Notes: generated from the sequence alone by a model not told the origin. Counted from the stretch's first letter, positions 16,505-24,393 are shown. The stretch is DNA of 49,868 bases from an uncultured Agathobaculum sp. (GCA_944384725.1 CALWUJ010000013.1:1-49868); one strand, 5' to 3'. Numbers and translations: made by a program.

Positions 16505-17877
16505 AGCATACAGCGCTTTATTTGCGCGTTTCAACCGAGGCACAGGCGGATGAGGGCTATTCGCTGGCAGCGCAGGCGGAAAAGCTGGAGGCCTATTGCC
16601 GGATGAAAGGCATTATGCAGTTTCAGCGCTATGTAGACGGCGGTTTTTCCGGGTCGAATCTGACGCGTCCGGCCATCACGGAGCTTGTGGAGGCCATCCG
16701 CAACGGCAATGTGGAGCGTGTGGTGGTTTACAAGCTGGACCGCCTGAGCCGCAGCCAGAAAGATACGCTCTATCTCATTGAGGATGTTTTTTTGCCGCAT
16801 GGTGTGGACTTTGTGTCCATCAATGAAAATATCGACACCGGCAGCCCATACGGACGCGCAATGATCGGTATTTTGTCCGCTTTTGCGCAGCTGGAACGTG
16901 AAAACATTTTTTTGCGTACGCGTATGGGCATGGTGGAACGCGTCAAACAAGGGTTTTGGCCGGGCGGCGGTAAAATTCCGTTCGGGTATGACTATGATGC
17001 GGACAAGGGCATTCTGGTGCCGAACAGCGACGCGGATACCGTGCGCGAAATCTATGCACGCTATCTGGAAGGGCAGTCGACAGGACGGATCGCCCGCGAA
17101 TTAGGGCTAAAGTATGAGCATCTGGTGCGGCAGATTCTGCTGCGGGAAAGCAACACGGGTGTCATCGTATACCGTGGCGAGACCTATCGCGGACGGCACG
17201 AGCCGTTGGTCGATCCGGATACGTTTGCGCGTGCTGCGCGTCGTTTGCAGCGGTCGGATAAGCCGCGTGCTGCGGCTTCAAATAAGCTGCTCACTGGGCT
17301 TCTGGTTTGCGGCCATTGCGGAGCGAAAATGAGGTACCAGAAATGGGGCAGTGCAGGCGATAAGCTGGTGTGCTATTCAAGGGACAAGTCCAAGCCACAT
17401 TTGGTGCATGATGCGAACTGCCCCAATCGTGGGGTGATGGCGCGGCAGGTGGAAGAGGTCGTCATTCGTGACCTGTCCCGACTGGCTGCTGAGCCCGTTT
17501 CACTACGCAGAAGCAAAAAGGAGCCGGCAGAATGTCGCCGTGCACTGGAACGTGCGCAGCGCAAGCTGCGGCGGCTGTATGAGCTGTTTGCGGAGGGGGA
17601 GGATGACACTCTGCGGGATGCGATCACGCGCGCCAGACAAGAATGCAGCCGTGCGGAGCAGGCATTGGAGTGTGCCCAGCAGGCGGAGCAGCAGGAAGAA
17701 CAGAATGACGTGCAACAGGCGCTGCAAACGATCGGCTCTTGCTGGGACAAGCTAAGCGATGCGGAAAAGCAGGGGCTGGTGCGTGCCTGTGTGCAAAAGA
17801 TCGTGCTACAAAACGATAAAATCGAGATATTTTATGTTATGGAAGGCGCTGAGATGTGCCAATCCTCTGCGGGATAA
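16501..17877 (+). CDS. Large serine recombinase 1 (at the 5' break of sigG)
   Basis: The 458-aa protein is a complete large serine recombinase. The resolvase domain (residues 1-150) has catalytic Ser in LYLRVSTEAQ and the KLDRLSRSQKDTL and FAQLERENIFLRTR segments. Then come a Recombinase domain (about 155-260), a zinc ribbon (CGHCGAKM ... C) and a coiled-coil C-terminus. SpoIVCA, which excises skin from sigK, is of this class. The stop lies about 25 bp before the point where recognisable sigG sequence starts, so it is placed like a recombinase at the right end of an element inserted in sigG. No other element genes are seen to its left. Confidence 0.92.
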   Translation: MKHTALYLRVSTEAQADEGYSLAAQAEKLEAYCRMKGIMQFQRYVDGGFSGSNLTRPAITELVEAIRNGNVERVVVYKLDRLSRSQKDTLYLIEDVFLPHGVDFVSINENIDTGSPYGRAMIGILSAFAQLERENIFLRTRMGMVERVKQGFWPGGGKIPFGYDYDADKGILVPNSDADTVREIYARYLEGQSTGRIARELGLKYEHLVRQILLRESNTGVIVYRGETYRGRHEPLVDPDTFARAARRLQRSDKPRAAASNKLLTGLLVCGHCGAKMRYQKWGSAGDKLVCYSRDKSKPHLVHDANCPNRGVMARQVEEVVIRDLSRLAAEPVSLRRSKKEPAECRRALERAQRKLRRLYELFAEGEDDTLRDAITRARQECSRAEQALECAQQAEQQEEQNDVQQALQTIGSCWDKLSDAEKQGLVRACVQKIVLQNDKIEIFYVMEGAEMCQSSAG

Positions 17878-17902
17878 CTGTTTTCGACTTTGTATGTTCA
17901 TG
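17878..17902 (+). other. Inferred attachment-site half at 5' break of sigG
   Basis: Sigma-G homology stops abruptly here. From 17903 onward the frame reads PMIIGEIRRYLRD as in SigG, but the codons before it read CMFM instead of the conserved STYAV. The bases CTGTTTTCGACTTTG after the recombinase stop would be one arm of the site. The partner half-site is not in the window. Confidence 0.5.
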
Positions 17903-18460
17903 CCGATGATTATTGGGGAAATCCGACGGTATCTGCGTGATAATAGTGCGCTGCGGGTATCGCGCAGTCTCCGGGATACAGCTTACAAAGCGTTGCAAGC
18001 CAAAGAAGCGTTTGTGCGCGAGCACCAGCGCGAGCCGGATATTGTGGAACTGGCAAAGCTGATGGATATGCCGAAAGAAGAAGTGGTATTGGCGCTCGAT
18101 GCCATCCTTGACCCGGTATCGCTGTTTGAGCCGGTGTTTCACGATGGGACAGATACGGTCTGTGTGATGGATCAGGTGGGGGATAATAAAAATACAGATG
18201 ATCAGTGGCTCGCCAGCATTGCGCTGCGCGAAGCCATCGACAGCCTGAACGAGCGGGAGAAGCGTATTATCCGAATGCGCTTTTTCGAGGGGCGCACCCA
18301 GATGGAGGTGGCCGACGAAATCCACATTTCGCAAAACGAAAGGACGCAAATTTCACAGCCACAGAGCAGTATAGAGAAAATGCACTTTTCAAGGCCGCTA
18401 TCTGCATATCGAGGGGAATATGAGGTGGTTTACTACATAAACTGGCGGTTTCAAATATAA
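17900..18460 (+). CDS. sigG: Sporulation sigma factor SigG, internal segment with foreign tail
   Basis: Codons 17900-18330 encode the PMIIGEIRRYLRDN region, SRSLRDTAYKALQAKE, DPVSLFEPVFHDG, MDQVGDNKN and FFEGRTQMEVADEIHISQ. These are SigG-specific (SigF differs at each), covering regions 2.4 to the start of 4.2. Sigma-G directs late forespore transcription. The N-terminal ~95 residues are missing upstream. At 18331 homology ends inside the 4.2 helix-turn-helix, and the frame continues 42 codons of element sequence to a stop at 18460. The true C-terminus is at 27587-27647. As it stands the product could not bind core polymerase or a -35 element. SigG is a firm call; function requires rearrangement. 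Confidence 0.9.
   Translation: MPMIIGEIRRYLRDNSALRVSRSLRDTAYKALQAKEAFVREHQREPDIVELAKLMDMPKEEVVLALDAILDPVSLFEPVFHDGTDTVCVMDQVGDNKNTDDQWLASIALREAIDSLNEREKRIIRMRFFEGRTQMEVADEIHISQNERTQISQPQSSIEKMHFSRPLSAYRGEYEVVYYINWRFQI
18317..18330 (+). repeat. Left copy of 14-bp core direct repeat
   Basis: GAAATCCACATTTC is identical to 27573-27586 and lies at the exact point where SigG homology is lost. It is itself a short dyad, GAAAT-CCAC-ATTTC, and acts as the inferred crossover core. The following bases, GCAAAACGAAAGGA, form the left arm of the element end. Confidence 0.85.
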
Positions 18461-18506
18461 CGAGGGAAGTGCGGTGAAATGGAACGCTCTGCAATCCGAG
18501 AAAAGG

Positions 18507-18546
18507 AAAATGTGCCCATTGGCAAGCAGCCAATGGGCACATTTTG
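18507..18546. terminator. Strong hairpin near the left end of the element
   Basis: AAAATGTGCCCATTGG-CAAGCAG-CCAATGGGCACATTTTG is a perfect long hairpin with A/T flanks. It can terminate transcription coming from sigG or, in the circle, from the recombinase gene, and also the toxin-antitoxin operon from the other side. Confidence 0.85.
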
Positions 18547-18609
18547 TTGTCTTATGGATTGCCGGAGAACCGTATTACAGCTGAGCGCTTTTTTGTATGG
18601 CGAGATGCC

Positions 18610-18915
18610 TTAAAACAACAGCGCCATGTAATCCTGCCGGCCATCCAGCACGCGCGTGACCTCGATATGATCATCCTCCACCACACGGTAAAAGACGAGC
18701 TGCTTTGCCACCACCAAAAAACGCAGATCGGTTTCCACGGCAAATTTACGGCAGAGTTCCGTCCCCATATAAGGGTTATCCGTCAGCAGCATAATCGCGT
18801 CATATACACGCCGGGTCAGTTTTTTCGCAGCCGCCCCATTGCTGAGCGTTTCCGAAATATAGCGTTCCGTCGCCTGCATATCGTCCAGCGCGGTTTTCTT
18901 AAATAACACCTTCAT
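18610..18915 (-). CDS. RelE/ParE-family toxin
   Basis: The 101-aa basic protein has the RelE/ParE fold pattern: VLFKKTALDDMQATERYISE, then YMGTELCRKFAVETDLRFLV, and a C-terminal VFYRVVEDDHIEVTRVLDGR strand pair. Members are mRNA interferases or gyrase poisons. It overlaps the antitoxin gene by 4 nt (ATGA), the normal order antitoxin-toxin. In this context it may select against loss of the element (inference). Confidence 0.9.
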   Translation of the reverse strand: MKVLFKKTALDDMQATERYISETLSNGAAAKKLTRRVYDAIMLLTDNPYMGTELCRKFAVETDLRFLVVAKQLVFYRVVEDDHIEVTRVLDGRQDYMALLF

Positions 18916-19214
18916 TCAGACAGCCCCAGCAGCTTGCGCGCGTCGTCGGCATCATATACTTCGGCGCACTCGTCGCCTTTTTGCAGCTCTTTCATCAACC
19001 GCGATAGCGCCTTTGCCTTGATGATCTCGGCATTATCCGCGTTTACCGCGAACGGGAAACCGCCCGCATTGATCGACTGCTGGAAAAACACGTTGACCGC
19101 GTCCGTCAGCGTCAGACCGTTTTTCGCATAAATCTGTTCCAGCTCTTCCCGGATTTCCGGGTTCATGCGGATACGGAACATATCCGTTTTGGCAGAAGAA
19201 ACTACATTTCCCAT
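18912..19214 (-). CDS. RelB/DinJ-family antitoxin
   Basis: The 100-aa protein has a ribbon-helix-helix N-terminus (TDMFRIRMNPEIREELEQIY, then NGLTLTDAVNVFFQQS) typical of RelB/DinJ, and an acidic C-terminal half that would wrap the toxin. AAAGGAGG precedes ATG. It is the first gene of the operon and is expected to repress it by binding the upstream dyad. Confidence 0.9.
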   Translation of the reverse strand: MGNVVSSAKTDMFRIRMNPEIREELEQIYAKNGLTLTDAVNVFFQQSINAGGFPFAVNADNAEIIKAKALSRLMKELQKGDECAEVYDADDARKLLGLSE

Positions 19215-19236
19215 ACGTCATTCCTCCTTTGGATTT

Positions 19237-19265
19237 AGTATAACAAAAGATTGCCTATTTGTCAA
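19237..19265 (-). promoter_or_regulatory. Promoter of the toxin-antitoxin operon
   Basis: On the minus strand TTGACA (19260-19265), 17 bp and TATACT (19237-19242) give a near-consensus promoter. Confidence 0.85.
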
Positions 19266-19278
19266 AACTGTAGATACG

Positions 19279-19290
19279 TTGTAGCTACAA
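19279..19290. promoter_or_regulatory. 12-bp palindrome upstream of the TA promoter
   Basis: TTGTAGCTACAA is a perfect palindrome 14 bp upstream of the -35. It is a plausible operator for the RelB-type protein, or part of the divergent control region for the helicase. The rest of the 303-bp gap up to 19517 shows only weak promoter-like sequence (TTGACC at 19309). Confidence 0.45.
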
Positions 19291-19517
19291 AAATGCGTGC
19301 AATTGTTTTTGACCGCCTTATCTATTTGCACATATTTACACTTTTCAAAACCTGATTGAGCAAAACCATGCCTCAACTATGCAATACAGTGGTTTTCTCA
19401 ACCAATTTTCTATTCATCGATTTGCAGAAAAATTTCGCATTTTCGCAACGATCAGCCATTATCTTTTTACCATCCTCCAACATGAGATTAAATCTATTCT
19501 CTGAGGAGGACTTTTTT

Positions 19518-20786
19518 ATGGATATCAAACGGGAAATCAAATGCGCATTGCATGATCTGGGCTTTGACAAGCCGCGCAAGCATCAGGTTGCACCGATCAA
19601 GTCATTGACCGACAAACAGGATACCATTGTCATCGCCGGGACATCCTCCGGCAAGACAGCCATCTACCAGACCGCCGGACTGGTGCTGCAAGGGCTGACT
19701 GTGGTGGTGGAACCGCTGCTGGCGTTGATCTACAACCAAGTGCAGGAATTGCAGCAGAAAAGTATTCCTGCTGATTACATCGATTCCACACGCTCCAAAA
19801 CAGATGTGGACAAGATTCTCCGCAAGGCGCAAAAAGGCAAGCTGGCCTTTCTGTATGTGACCCCGGAACGGCTGCAAAACGAAGCCTTTATCTCTGCGAT
19901 GCAGCAGGCCGACCTTGCCCTGCTCGTGGTGGACGAGTGCCACTGCATCACCGAATGGGGCTACACTTTCCGGGACGCTTATTTGCACATTGGGACATTC
20001 GTTGCATGTCTGCCGCACAAGCCGGTGCTCTGCGCGTGTTCGGCAACGATTCTGGAGGACAATGTCGACGCGATCGTCCAGTCGCTGCACATGAAGTATC
20101 CTGTCCTTTTCCGCAGCGACCTCAAGCGGAATAACCTGATCTTGATGAAGAAGGACGTCACCAGCTCGAAAAGAAATTTGGAAAAGCGTCTGGAACATCG
20201 TCTCAAGGTTCTGAAACGCTGCATCGGGAAATATCATGGCACAGGCTCGGTCATGGTCTATGCGCTGACGACCGGCTATGTCGACGCCATCTCGAATTAT
20301 CTGGAGGAAACCTATCCCGGACAGGTGGCGCGCTGTCATGCCAAAATCCAGCCGGAAAAGCCGAAACGGCAGATGGAGCTGGATTTCCTGCAAGGGAACA
20401 AGAAGATCATGGTGGCGACTTCGGCGTTCGGCATGGGCATCGATGTGCCGGACATCGAGCTTGTCATTCACTTCAACACGCCGCTCAGCACGACCGACTA
20501 CATCCAGCAGATCGGCCGCGCCGGACGCGACGGCCGGAAAGCGCGTTGTATCCTGTTCTATGACCAAAACGGTGACGATGAGAAAATCGTCCGCAGCCTG
20601 CGCAAAAAAGCCGCGCAGACCTCCAAGCAAGCCGCGGATACGATCAAAGCGCGTTATGAACAAATGCAGGACTTCCTGTCCGACACCGGCTGCATGCGCA
20701 ATGCAGTCCTGCGCTATCAGGGACAGGACGAGCAGATCATCTGCAAATGCTGCACCAATTGCGCCAGAGAGAGAAAGGGGCGCTGA
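19518..20786 (+). CDS. RecQ-like SF2 helicase of the element
   Basis: The 422-aa protein carries SF2/RecQ motifs: motif I AGTSSGKTAIYQ, motif II VVDECHCITEWG, the C-lobe GTGSVMVYALTTGYVDAI and motif VI QQIGRAGRDGR. It ends with a cysteine cluster (CMRN...CKCCTNC) like the RecQ zinc module, but has no HRDC domain. The ATG at 19518 follows GAGGAGGA. The next gene starts 3 bp after the stop, so helicase and Rep-like protein form one unit, suggesting it unwinds element DNA during replication or mobilisation (inference). Confidence 0.88.
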   Translation: MDIKREIKCALHDLGFDKPRKHQVAPIKSLTDKQDTIVIAGTSSGKTAIYQTAGLVLQGLTVVVEPLLALIYNQVQELQQKSIPADYIDSTRSKTDVDKILRKAQKGKLAFLYVTPERLQNEAFISAMQQADLALLVVDECHCITEWGYTFRDAYLHIGTFVACLPHKPVLCACSATILEDNVDAIVQSLHMKYPVLFRSDLKRNNLILMKKDVTSSKRNLEKRLEHRLKVLKRCIGKYHGTGSVMVYALTTGYVDAISNYLEETYPGQVARCHAKIQPEKPKRQMELDFLQGNKKIMVATSAFGMGIDVPDIELVIHFNTPLSTTDYIQQIGRAGRDGRKARCILFYDQNGDDEKIVRSLRKKAAQTSKQAADTIKARYEQMQDFLSDTGCMRNAVLRYQGQDEQIICKCCTNCARERKGR

Positions 20787-20788
20787 AC

Positions 20789-21766
20789 ATGAAACGCAAC
20801 GACGGGATACATACTTTTTCGCTGAAAGCCCGCAGCAGCTATTCGGAAATCCAGAATATCCGCGCGCAGAATACCTGCATCCGCGGCAAGCGAGGCCGTT
20901 TTTCGCTCAATCAGAATTTCTGCATCGCAGACTATAAGGACAAGGGCGTCGAGATCTTATTGCACCAATCGCTGGTTCACCCCAGCTGGGTCACACTGAT
21001 CGTCAATCCGTCCTCGCTCTTAGTGGACAAATACCAACCAACCGGGTTGTTTTGCCCAACGGAACAGTTGATGACACAGTTGAAAGCGCGTCTGCGCATC
21101 ATTCTGGACGAAATCGGGCTGGATACACGTCTCAAGGCGTTCCGGCTGTCGCGCTGCGACCAGACGCGAGATCGATATTACAGCAGCGCGGACGAAGTTG
21201 CGAGTTGGCTTGGAATCTTCAAAAAATCGTGGCTTATGCCGCGCTATACGGCGGTTCCGTTCCCAAAAGATTCGGAATTCGATGAAAAGTGGAAGGGTGC
21301 GAATCAACATGCGTGGACGATTGCAAACAAAAGCTGCGCCTTTTCGGTGTATGACAAGACCTACGAACTGAAAAAGCGCCACGGCATCAAAATCCAGACG
21401 CACATCCTGCGGCTCGAGCTGCGGCTGTCCCGCAAACGTATCGTCCAGCTGTGCCGCGCGACCGCGTGGGACAATCAGCTGCTGGAATTGTTTGATAAGC
21501 AGGACACCCAACTGGACAAATTCCTGCACCGGCTCCATCTGCCGGAAAATATGCAGCTTGTCACGCGGGAGAAGGCGCTGGAAACCATCAATGCCTCTCG
21601 CTTTCGGGAAAAGACCCAAAAGAAGCTGCGCCGGATCGTGAAAAAAGCGAACGGCTGCGAAACGCTCGCAGCCGTCCAAAGGGAAACCCGGATCAAAAAG
21701 AAAGACTTTATGAAAATGTTGGGGAAATTTGAGGCGTTGGGGATTTGTCCCGTTGTCCTCCGTTGA
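20789..21766 (+). CDS. Putative replication-initiation (rolling-circle Rep-like) protein
   Basis: The 325-aa basic protein resembles plasmid/phage gpII- or Rep_trans-type initiators in layout. It has LKAFRLSRCDQTRD in the middle, then a CAFSVYDKTYELKKRHG segment and ILRLELRLSRKRI. The last two are the usual 'YDK...E' and 'R-E-x-R-L' patterns of that group. The C-terminal ~100 residues are helical and basic. No unambiguous catalytic tyrosine motif can be assigned by eye. It directly follows the helicase gene. The alternative is an unrelated DNA-binding protein. Confidence 0.45.
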   Translation: MKRNDGIHTFSLKARSSYSEIQNIRAQNTCIRGKRGRFSLNQNFCIADYKDKGVEILLHQSLVHPSWVTLIVNPSSLLVDKYQPTGLFCPTEQLMTQLKARLRIILDEIGLDTRLKAFRLSRCDQTRDRYYSSADEVASWLGIFKKSWLMPRYTAVPFPKDSEFDEKWKGANQHAWTIANKSCAFSVYDKTYELKKRHGIKIQTHILRLELRLSRKRIVQLCRATAWDNQLLELFDKQDTQLDKFLHRLHLPENMQLVTREKALETINASRFREKTQKKLRRIVKKANGCETLAAVQRETRIKKKDFMKMLGKFEALGICPVVLR

Positions 21767-21798
21767 TGGTACCGGCACGGAAACCCGTCTATCAAAAG

Positions 21799-21827
21799 AC
21801 AAGAGCCGGAGATACTCCGGCCCTTGT
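21799..21827. terminator. Terminator between Rep-like gene and SLH fragment
   Basis: ACAAG-A-GCCGGAG-ATA-CTCCGGC-C-CTTGT is a stable hairpin with one mismatch, followed by T-rich sequence on both sides. It can end both convergent units. Confidence 0.8.
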
Positions 21828-21834
21828 GTGTTTC

Positions 21835-22053
21835 TTATGTGTAGTTTTCGCAGAAGCGCATCAGCATGGTCGCTGCTTCGGCGCGGGTCGCCTGCCCCTG
21901 CGGGTTCAGATTCGCACCGTCGCCCTCGATAACGCCATCGCCGCACGCCCACTGCATCGCGGGCACGGCGTACTCGGAAACATCAAGCGCATCGGCGTAT
22001 TTCCATTCGCATCCATAACTGTAACATCGACCGGGCAACGAATCGTGATGACC
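21835..22053 (-). pseudogene. C-terminal fragment of an SLH-domain protein
   Basis: The last ~50 codons match the end of an S-layer-homology module (DALDVSEYAVPAMQWACGDG, then NPQGQATRAEAATMLMRF). The 5' part is missing: the homology ends where the IS30 fragment starts at 22054. It is a remnant of a larger surface-protein gene cut by the IS or by a later deletion. Confidence 0.75.
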
Positions 22054-22230
22054 TTATTCTGATGAACAGATTCTCCTATTTGCTGACGAGATCAACGCCA
22101 CTCCCAGAAAACGTCTGGGCTACCGCACGCCTGAGGAACTGTTTGAGCTACAGCTGGATAGTATCTACGCCACCAGCTGACAGTGCGCCTTATTCTGTTC
22201 AAGTGTTCAATTTGTTATTGCAATTTTCGA
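22054..22230 (+). mobile_element. IS30-family fragment A (3' end)
   Basis: It encodes only the last ~42 residues of an IS30-type transposase (SDEQILLFADEINATPRKRL, then TPEELFELQLDSIYATS, stop at 22180) and the IS right end TTGTTATTGCAATTTTCGA. The same sequence occurs inverted at 24394-24862. The 5' side is cut at 22054. Confidence 0.85.
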
Positions 22231-22233
22231 ATC

Positions 22234-22629
22234 GTGATAGAAACAATGCTGGAAGAAAAGCTTAGTTACAGTGAAACAGCACGTCGATTTGAGGTAAGCA
22301 ATCACCACCGTAGGATTGTTATATTGATTATTTACACAGAAAACATGATACTCATACTGATTGAGTTTTTTCAAAAAGAACTGGAGCGATATATCCGCAT
22401 GACAATTGTCTCGAGAGACAAAACCGGAAAATCTGCGCCGTACTTGCGCAGCGGGAAATTTTCAGGACAACAATTTTGCTTTGATGCTGGCTTGCACTAT
22501 GTGGACGGTACTCAGTGGCGCAACAAAAAGTATCCATTTGAAGTTACCTGCATGCTGCTATTGATAAGCGCCTATCTGTTAAATCATCGGTGCTATTGTT
22601 TTGTACGTTTCGGTTGTTATGGAATATAG
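22234..22629 (+). pseudogene. Degraded IS3-like OrfA remnant and junk
   Basis: The start of this stretch reads VIETMLEEKLSYSETARRFE, similar to the N-terminal helix-turn-helix of IS3/IS150 OrfA transposases. After about 30 codons the frame loses resemblance and becomes hydrophobic low-quality sequence. No intact transposase is present. The call is weak. Confidence 0.35.
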
Positions 22630-23522
22630 ATATTTCCAAACCCGTTTTCCTCATCCATATCGCTGGAATACCGTTCCCATGCGAAGACATCGTCGACGCG
22701 GTTCATCTCACGCCAAGTGATAGGGTTTAGGAAATCGGCCAATCCTTTGCCGAGCGGAAAGCCGGTGCCCCAATAGCTGCCCGTCCGTTCGCCCGCCCGG
22801 TCGACGGCATATGCCTCAAAAGGAACATGGCGCATACACGCGTCGTAGAACGCGAGCGGGTCGTCCTTCGGGAACACCATCAGTTCGTCGATGACTGCCT
22901 GCTCGGCGGGTGTGATCTCGTCGCCGGGGTAATAGACCGCCACAAAGCGTTCCTCTGCCCGGTGCGCGTAGGCCGCCGAGAGTTTGAAAAAGGCGAAATC
23001 CGTGCAGGCCGGGGCGACCTTACACAGACGCCGGTGTAGCAGCTGCTCGTCCGTGTCGAACAGGTAGGTGTGCCGATAGGTTGGGACAGCATCAGCCGGG
23101 AAGCCGATGTACAGATATTTGGCGTCTGCAGGCGGCGTCCAGCGCGTCATAACTCGAGGCCGCTCGCGCATTTGGTTGGTCTTAGTTTGCAGCCATAGGA
23201 TCTGGTTGCCCGTGGTGATGCCGAAATAGTCCTCCTTGCGGCATTTGCGCCGCGCACGTCGGAAGTTTTGATGGTTGTACAGGCCGTCGTAAACCGACCG
23301 CTGCGGCGCATCGAAACAGGCTTGCTCCAGCGAGTCGCGGCAGACTTGCCGCAGTGAATCGTCCGGCGCGCATCCGCGATGCAGGATCAGCTTGCAGGCT
23401 GGAAAAGTCACGTCCGGCCAAGGCTTGTCCAAGACGGGTTCCGGGCAGTCCGGTCCGGGCAGTTCCAAAACAAACGGACCGCCCGCGCCTTGATTGGAAT
23501 AGAAGGTGATCGTCAGTGACAT
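22617..23522 (-). CDS. Hypothetical 301-aa protein of the element cargo operon
   Basis: The product starts MSLTITFYSNQGAGGPFVLE and is soluble, rich in aromatic residues and prolines, with several cysteines (C68, C72, C103 region) but no recognisable motif. It has an AAAGGAGAG ribosome site. It is the third gene of a minus-strand operon after two helix-turn-helix proteins, with a 15-bp gap. The composition looks like a structured single protein. No family is recognised. Confidence 0.65.
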   Translation of the reverse strand: MSLTITFYSNQGAGGPFVLELPGPDCPEPVLDKPWPDVTFPACKLILHRGCAPDDSLRQVCRDSLEQACFDAPQRSVYDGLYNHQNFRRARRKCRKEDYFGITTGNQILWLQTKTNQMRERPRVMTRWTPPADAKYLYIGFPADAVPTYRHTYLFDTDEQLLHRRLCKVAPACTDFAFFKLSAAYAHRAEERFVAVYYPGDEITPAEQAVIDELMVFPKDDPLAFYDACMRHVPFEAYAVDRAGERTGSYWGTGFPLGKGLADFLNPITWREMNRVDDVFAWERYSSDMDEENGFGNIYIP

Positions 23523-23537
23523 GTGCTCTCCTTTCTC

Positions 23538-23708
23538 TCACAGGTTTTCTTTCAAAAACAATCGAATGCTTTCCAGCGGAATTCTCCACTCCCGGCCAAC
23601 CTTGACGGCCGGGAGTTCTCCGTTTGCAATCATTTTGCGGATCTGTTGGCGGGTGGTCTTGAGCTGTGCGGCGGCTTCCTTGACCGTCAGGATCTCGCTC
23701 ATGCCCAT
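23538..23708 (-). CDS. Excisionase-like helix-turn-helix protein
   Basis: The 56-aa protein is a complete HTH_17/excisionase-type DNA-binding domain: LTVKEAAAQLKTTRQQIRKM, then ANGELPAVKVGREWRIPLES. Such Xis-like proteins bend DNA or regulate mobile elements. The start is ATG at 23708, with AAAGGAAG upstream. It overlaps the end of the previous gene by 10 bp. It may regulate the cargo or assist excision. A tyrosine-integrase partner is absent, so a regulator is the simpler view. Confidence 0.85.
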   Translation of the reverse strand: MGMSEILTVKEAAAQLKTTRQQIRKMIANGELPAVKVGREWRIPLESIRLFLKENL

Positions 23709-24034
23709 GGGCGGGACTTCCTTTCCGATCGATTGCCCCAAGGGGAACTGCTGGTCTTATTGCCCCAAGGGGATTTGTCTGGCTTGTATGGCTTGCTGCC
23801 CCAAGGGGCGTCCTTGTCTCCGTGCGGTCTGTTGCGCTGCTCCTTGTAGATGTGGTTGTGCAGCTTGCGCACCAGTACCTTGCGGAAGCCCCAGTTTCCG
23901 TACTGGTCCTCCTGCGGACGGATGTCGTACTTCTCGGCATAATGCCGAAGTGCGGCCTTGTCCATCTCGAATAGACGGCAGACCTCGTCGATCGTGTAAA
24001 AGTCTTTCATTTCGTTGTAATTGATGTATTTCAT
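23699..24034 (-). CDS. HTH protein with PWG repeats
   Basis: The 111-aa product has a MerR/HTH_17-like N-terminus (FYTIDEVCRLFEMDKAALRH) and a basic middle. The low-complexity tail holds PWG repeats (APWGSK, SPWGNK, SPWGNR, RPWA). Three of the repeats are encoded by the same 10-bp palindrome. An AAGGAG site sits before the ATG at 24034. It is the first gene of the three-gene operon and is probably DNA-binding. Function unknown. Confidence 0.7.
   Translation of the reverse strand: MKYINYNEMKDFYTIDEVCRLFEMDKAALRHYAEKYDIRPQEDQYGNWGFRKVLVRKLHNHIYKEQRNRPHGDKDAPWGSKPYKPDKSPWGNKTSSSPWGNRSERKSRPWA
23736..23808. repeat. Three CCCCAAGGGG palindromes
   Basis: The perfect 10-bp palindrome CCCCAAGGGG occurs at 23736-23745, 23763-23772 and 23799-23808 inside the PWG-repeat coding sequence. 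The copies encode the PWG tripeptide in each case, and the spacing is 27 and 36 bp. Confidence 0.8.
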
Positions 24035-24050
24035 GAAATACCGCTCCTTA

Positions 24051-24133
24051 CAGTGAATTGGGATTTGGCAGGTGGGTGAGACGCAACTCACGACATTTCA
24101 CGCTGCCTTATTTTTATGTTAGTCAATTCACTG
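24051..24133. repeat. Inverted repeat upstream of cargo operon
   Basis: CAGTGAATTG (24051-24060) and CAATTCACTG (24124-24133) are perfect inverted copies, with a smaller GTGAG...CTCAC hairpin between them, directly upstream of the HTH/PWG operon. It may be an operator region or long leader hairpin. The remaining ~260 bp to the IS fragment at 24394 shows no gene. Confidence 0.55.
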
Positions 24134-24393
24134 CAAAATGTGCTGTATTTCATGTGGGTTCGGCGATCAAAAGACGGTTTATTTCCATTTTCCACAGTAC
24201 AGATCCACAAGGATTGTGTTGCTTTCAACCGCCTGCAGGATCTCGGATAGGCTGGGCATGCGCTTTGCAGGCCGAAATTATTTATTATTATTGGGGTTTG
24301 ATTCTTGTGTAAGAAGTGAGGCATTCTGTCTAAATTTCTTATGATAATCTTGACGCATTGTTGAATTGCTTATTATACTTTACTATTTTAAAA

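Noticed and set aside
17900-18330. Reading the sigma segment as SigF rather than SigG
   Set aside because: The IRRYLRDN, AYKALQAKE, DPVSLFEP and FFEGRTQMEVADEI segments agree with SigG; SigF has different residues at each of these places.
23538-23708. The excisionase-like protein as proof of a tyrosine integrase
   Set aside because: No tyrosine recombinase is present; HTH_17 proteins of this type are also ordinary regulators.
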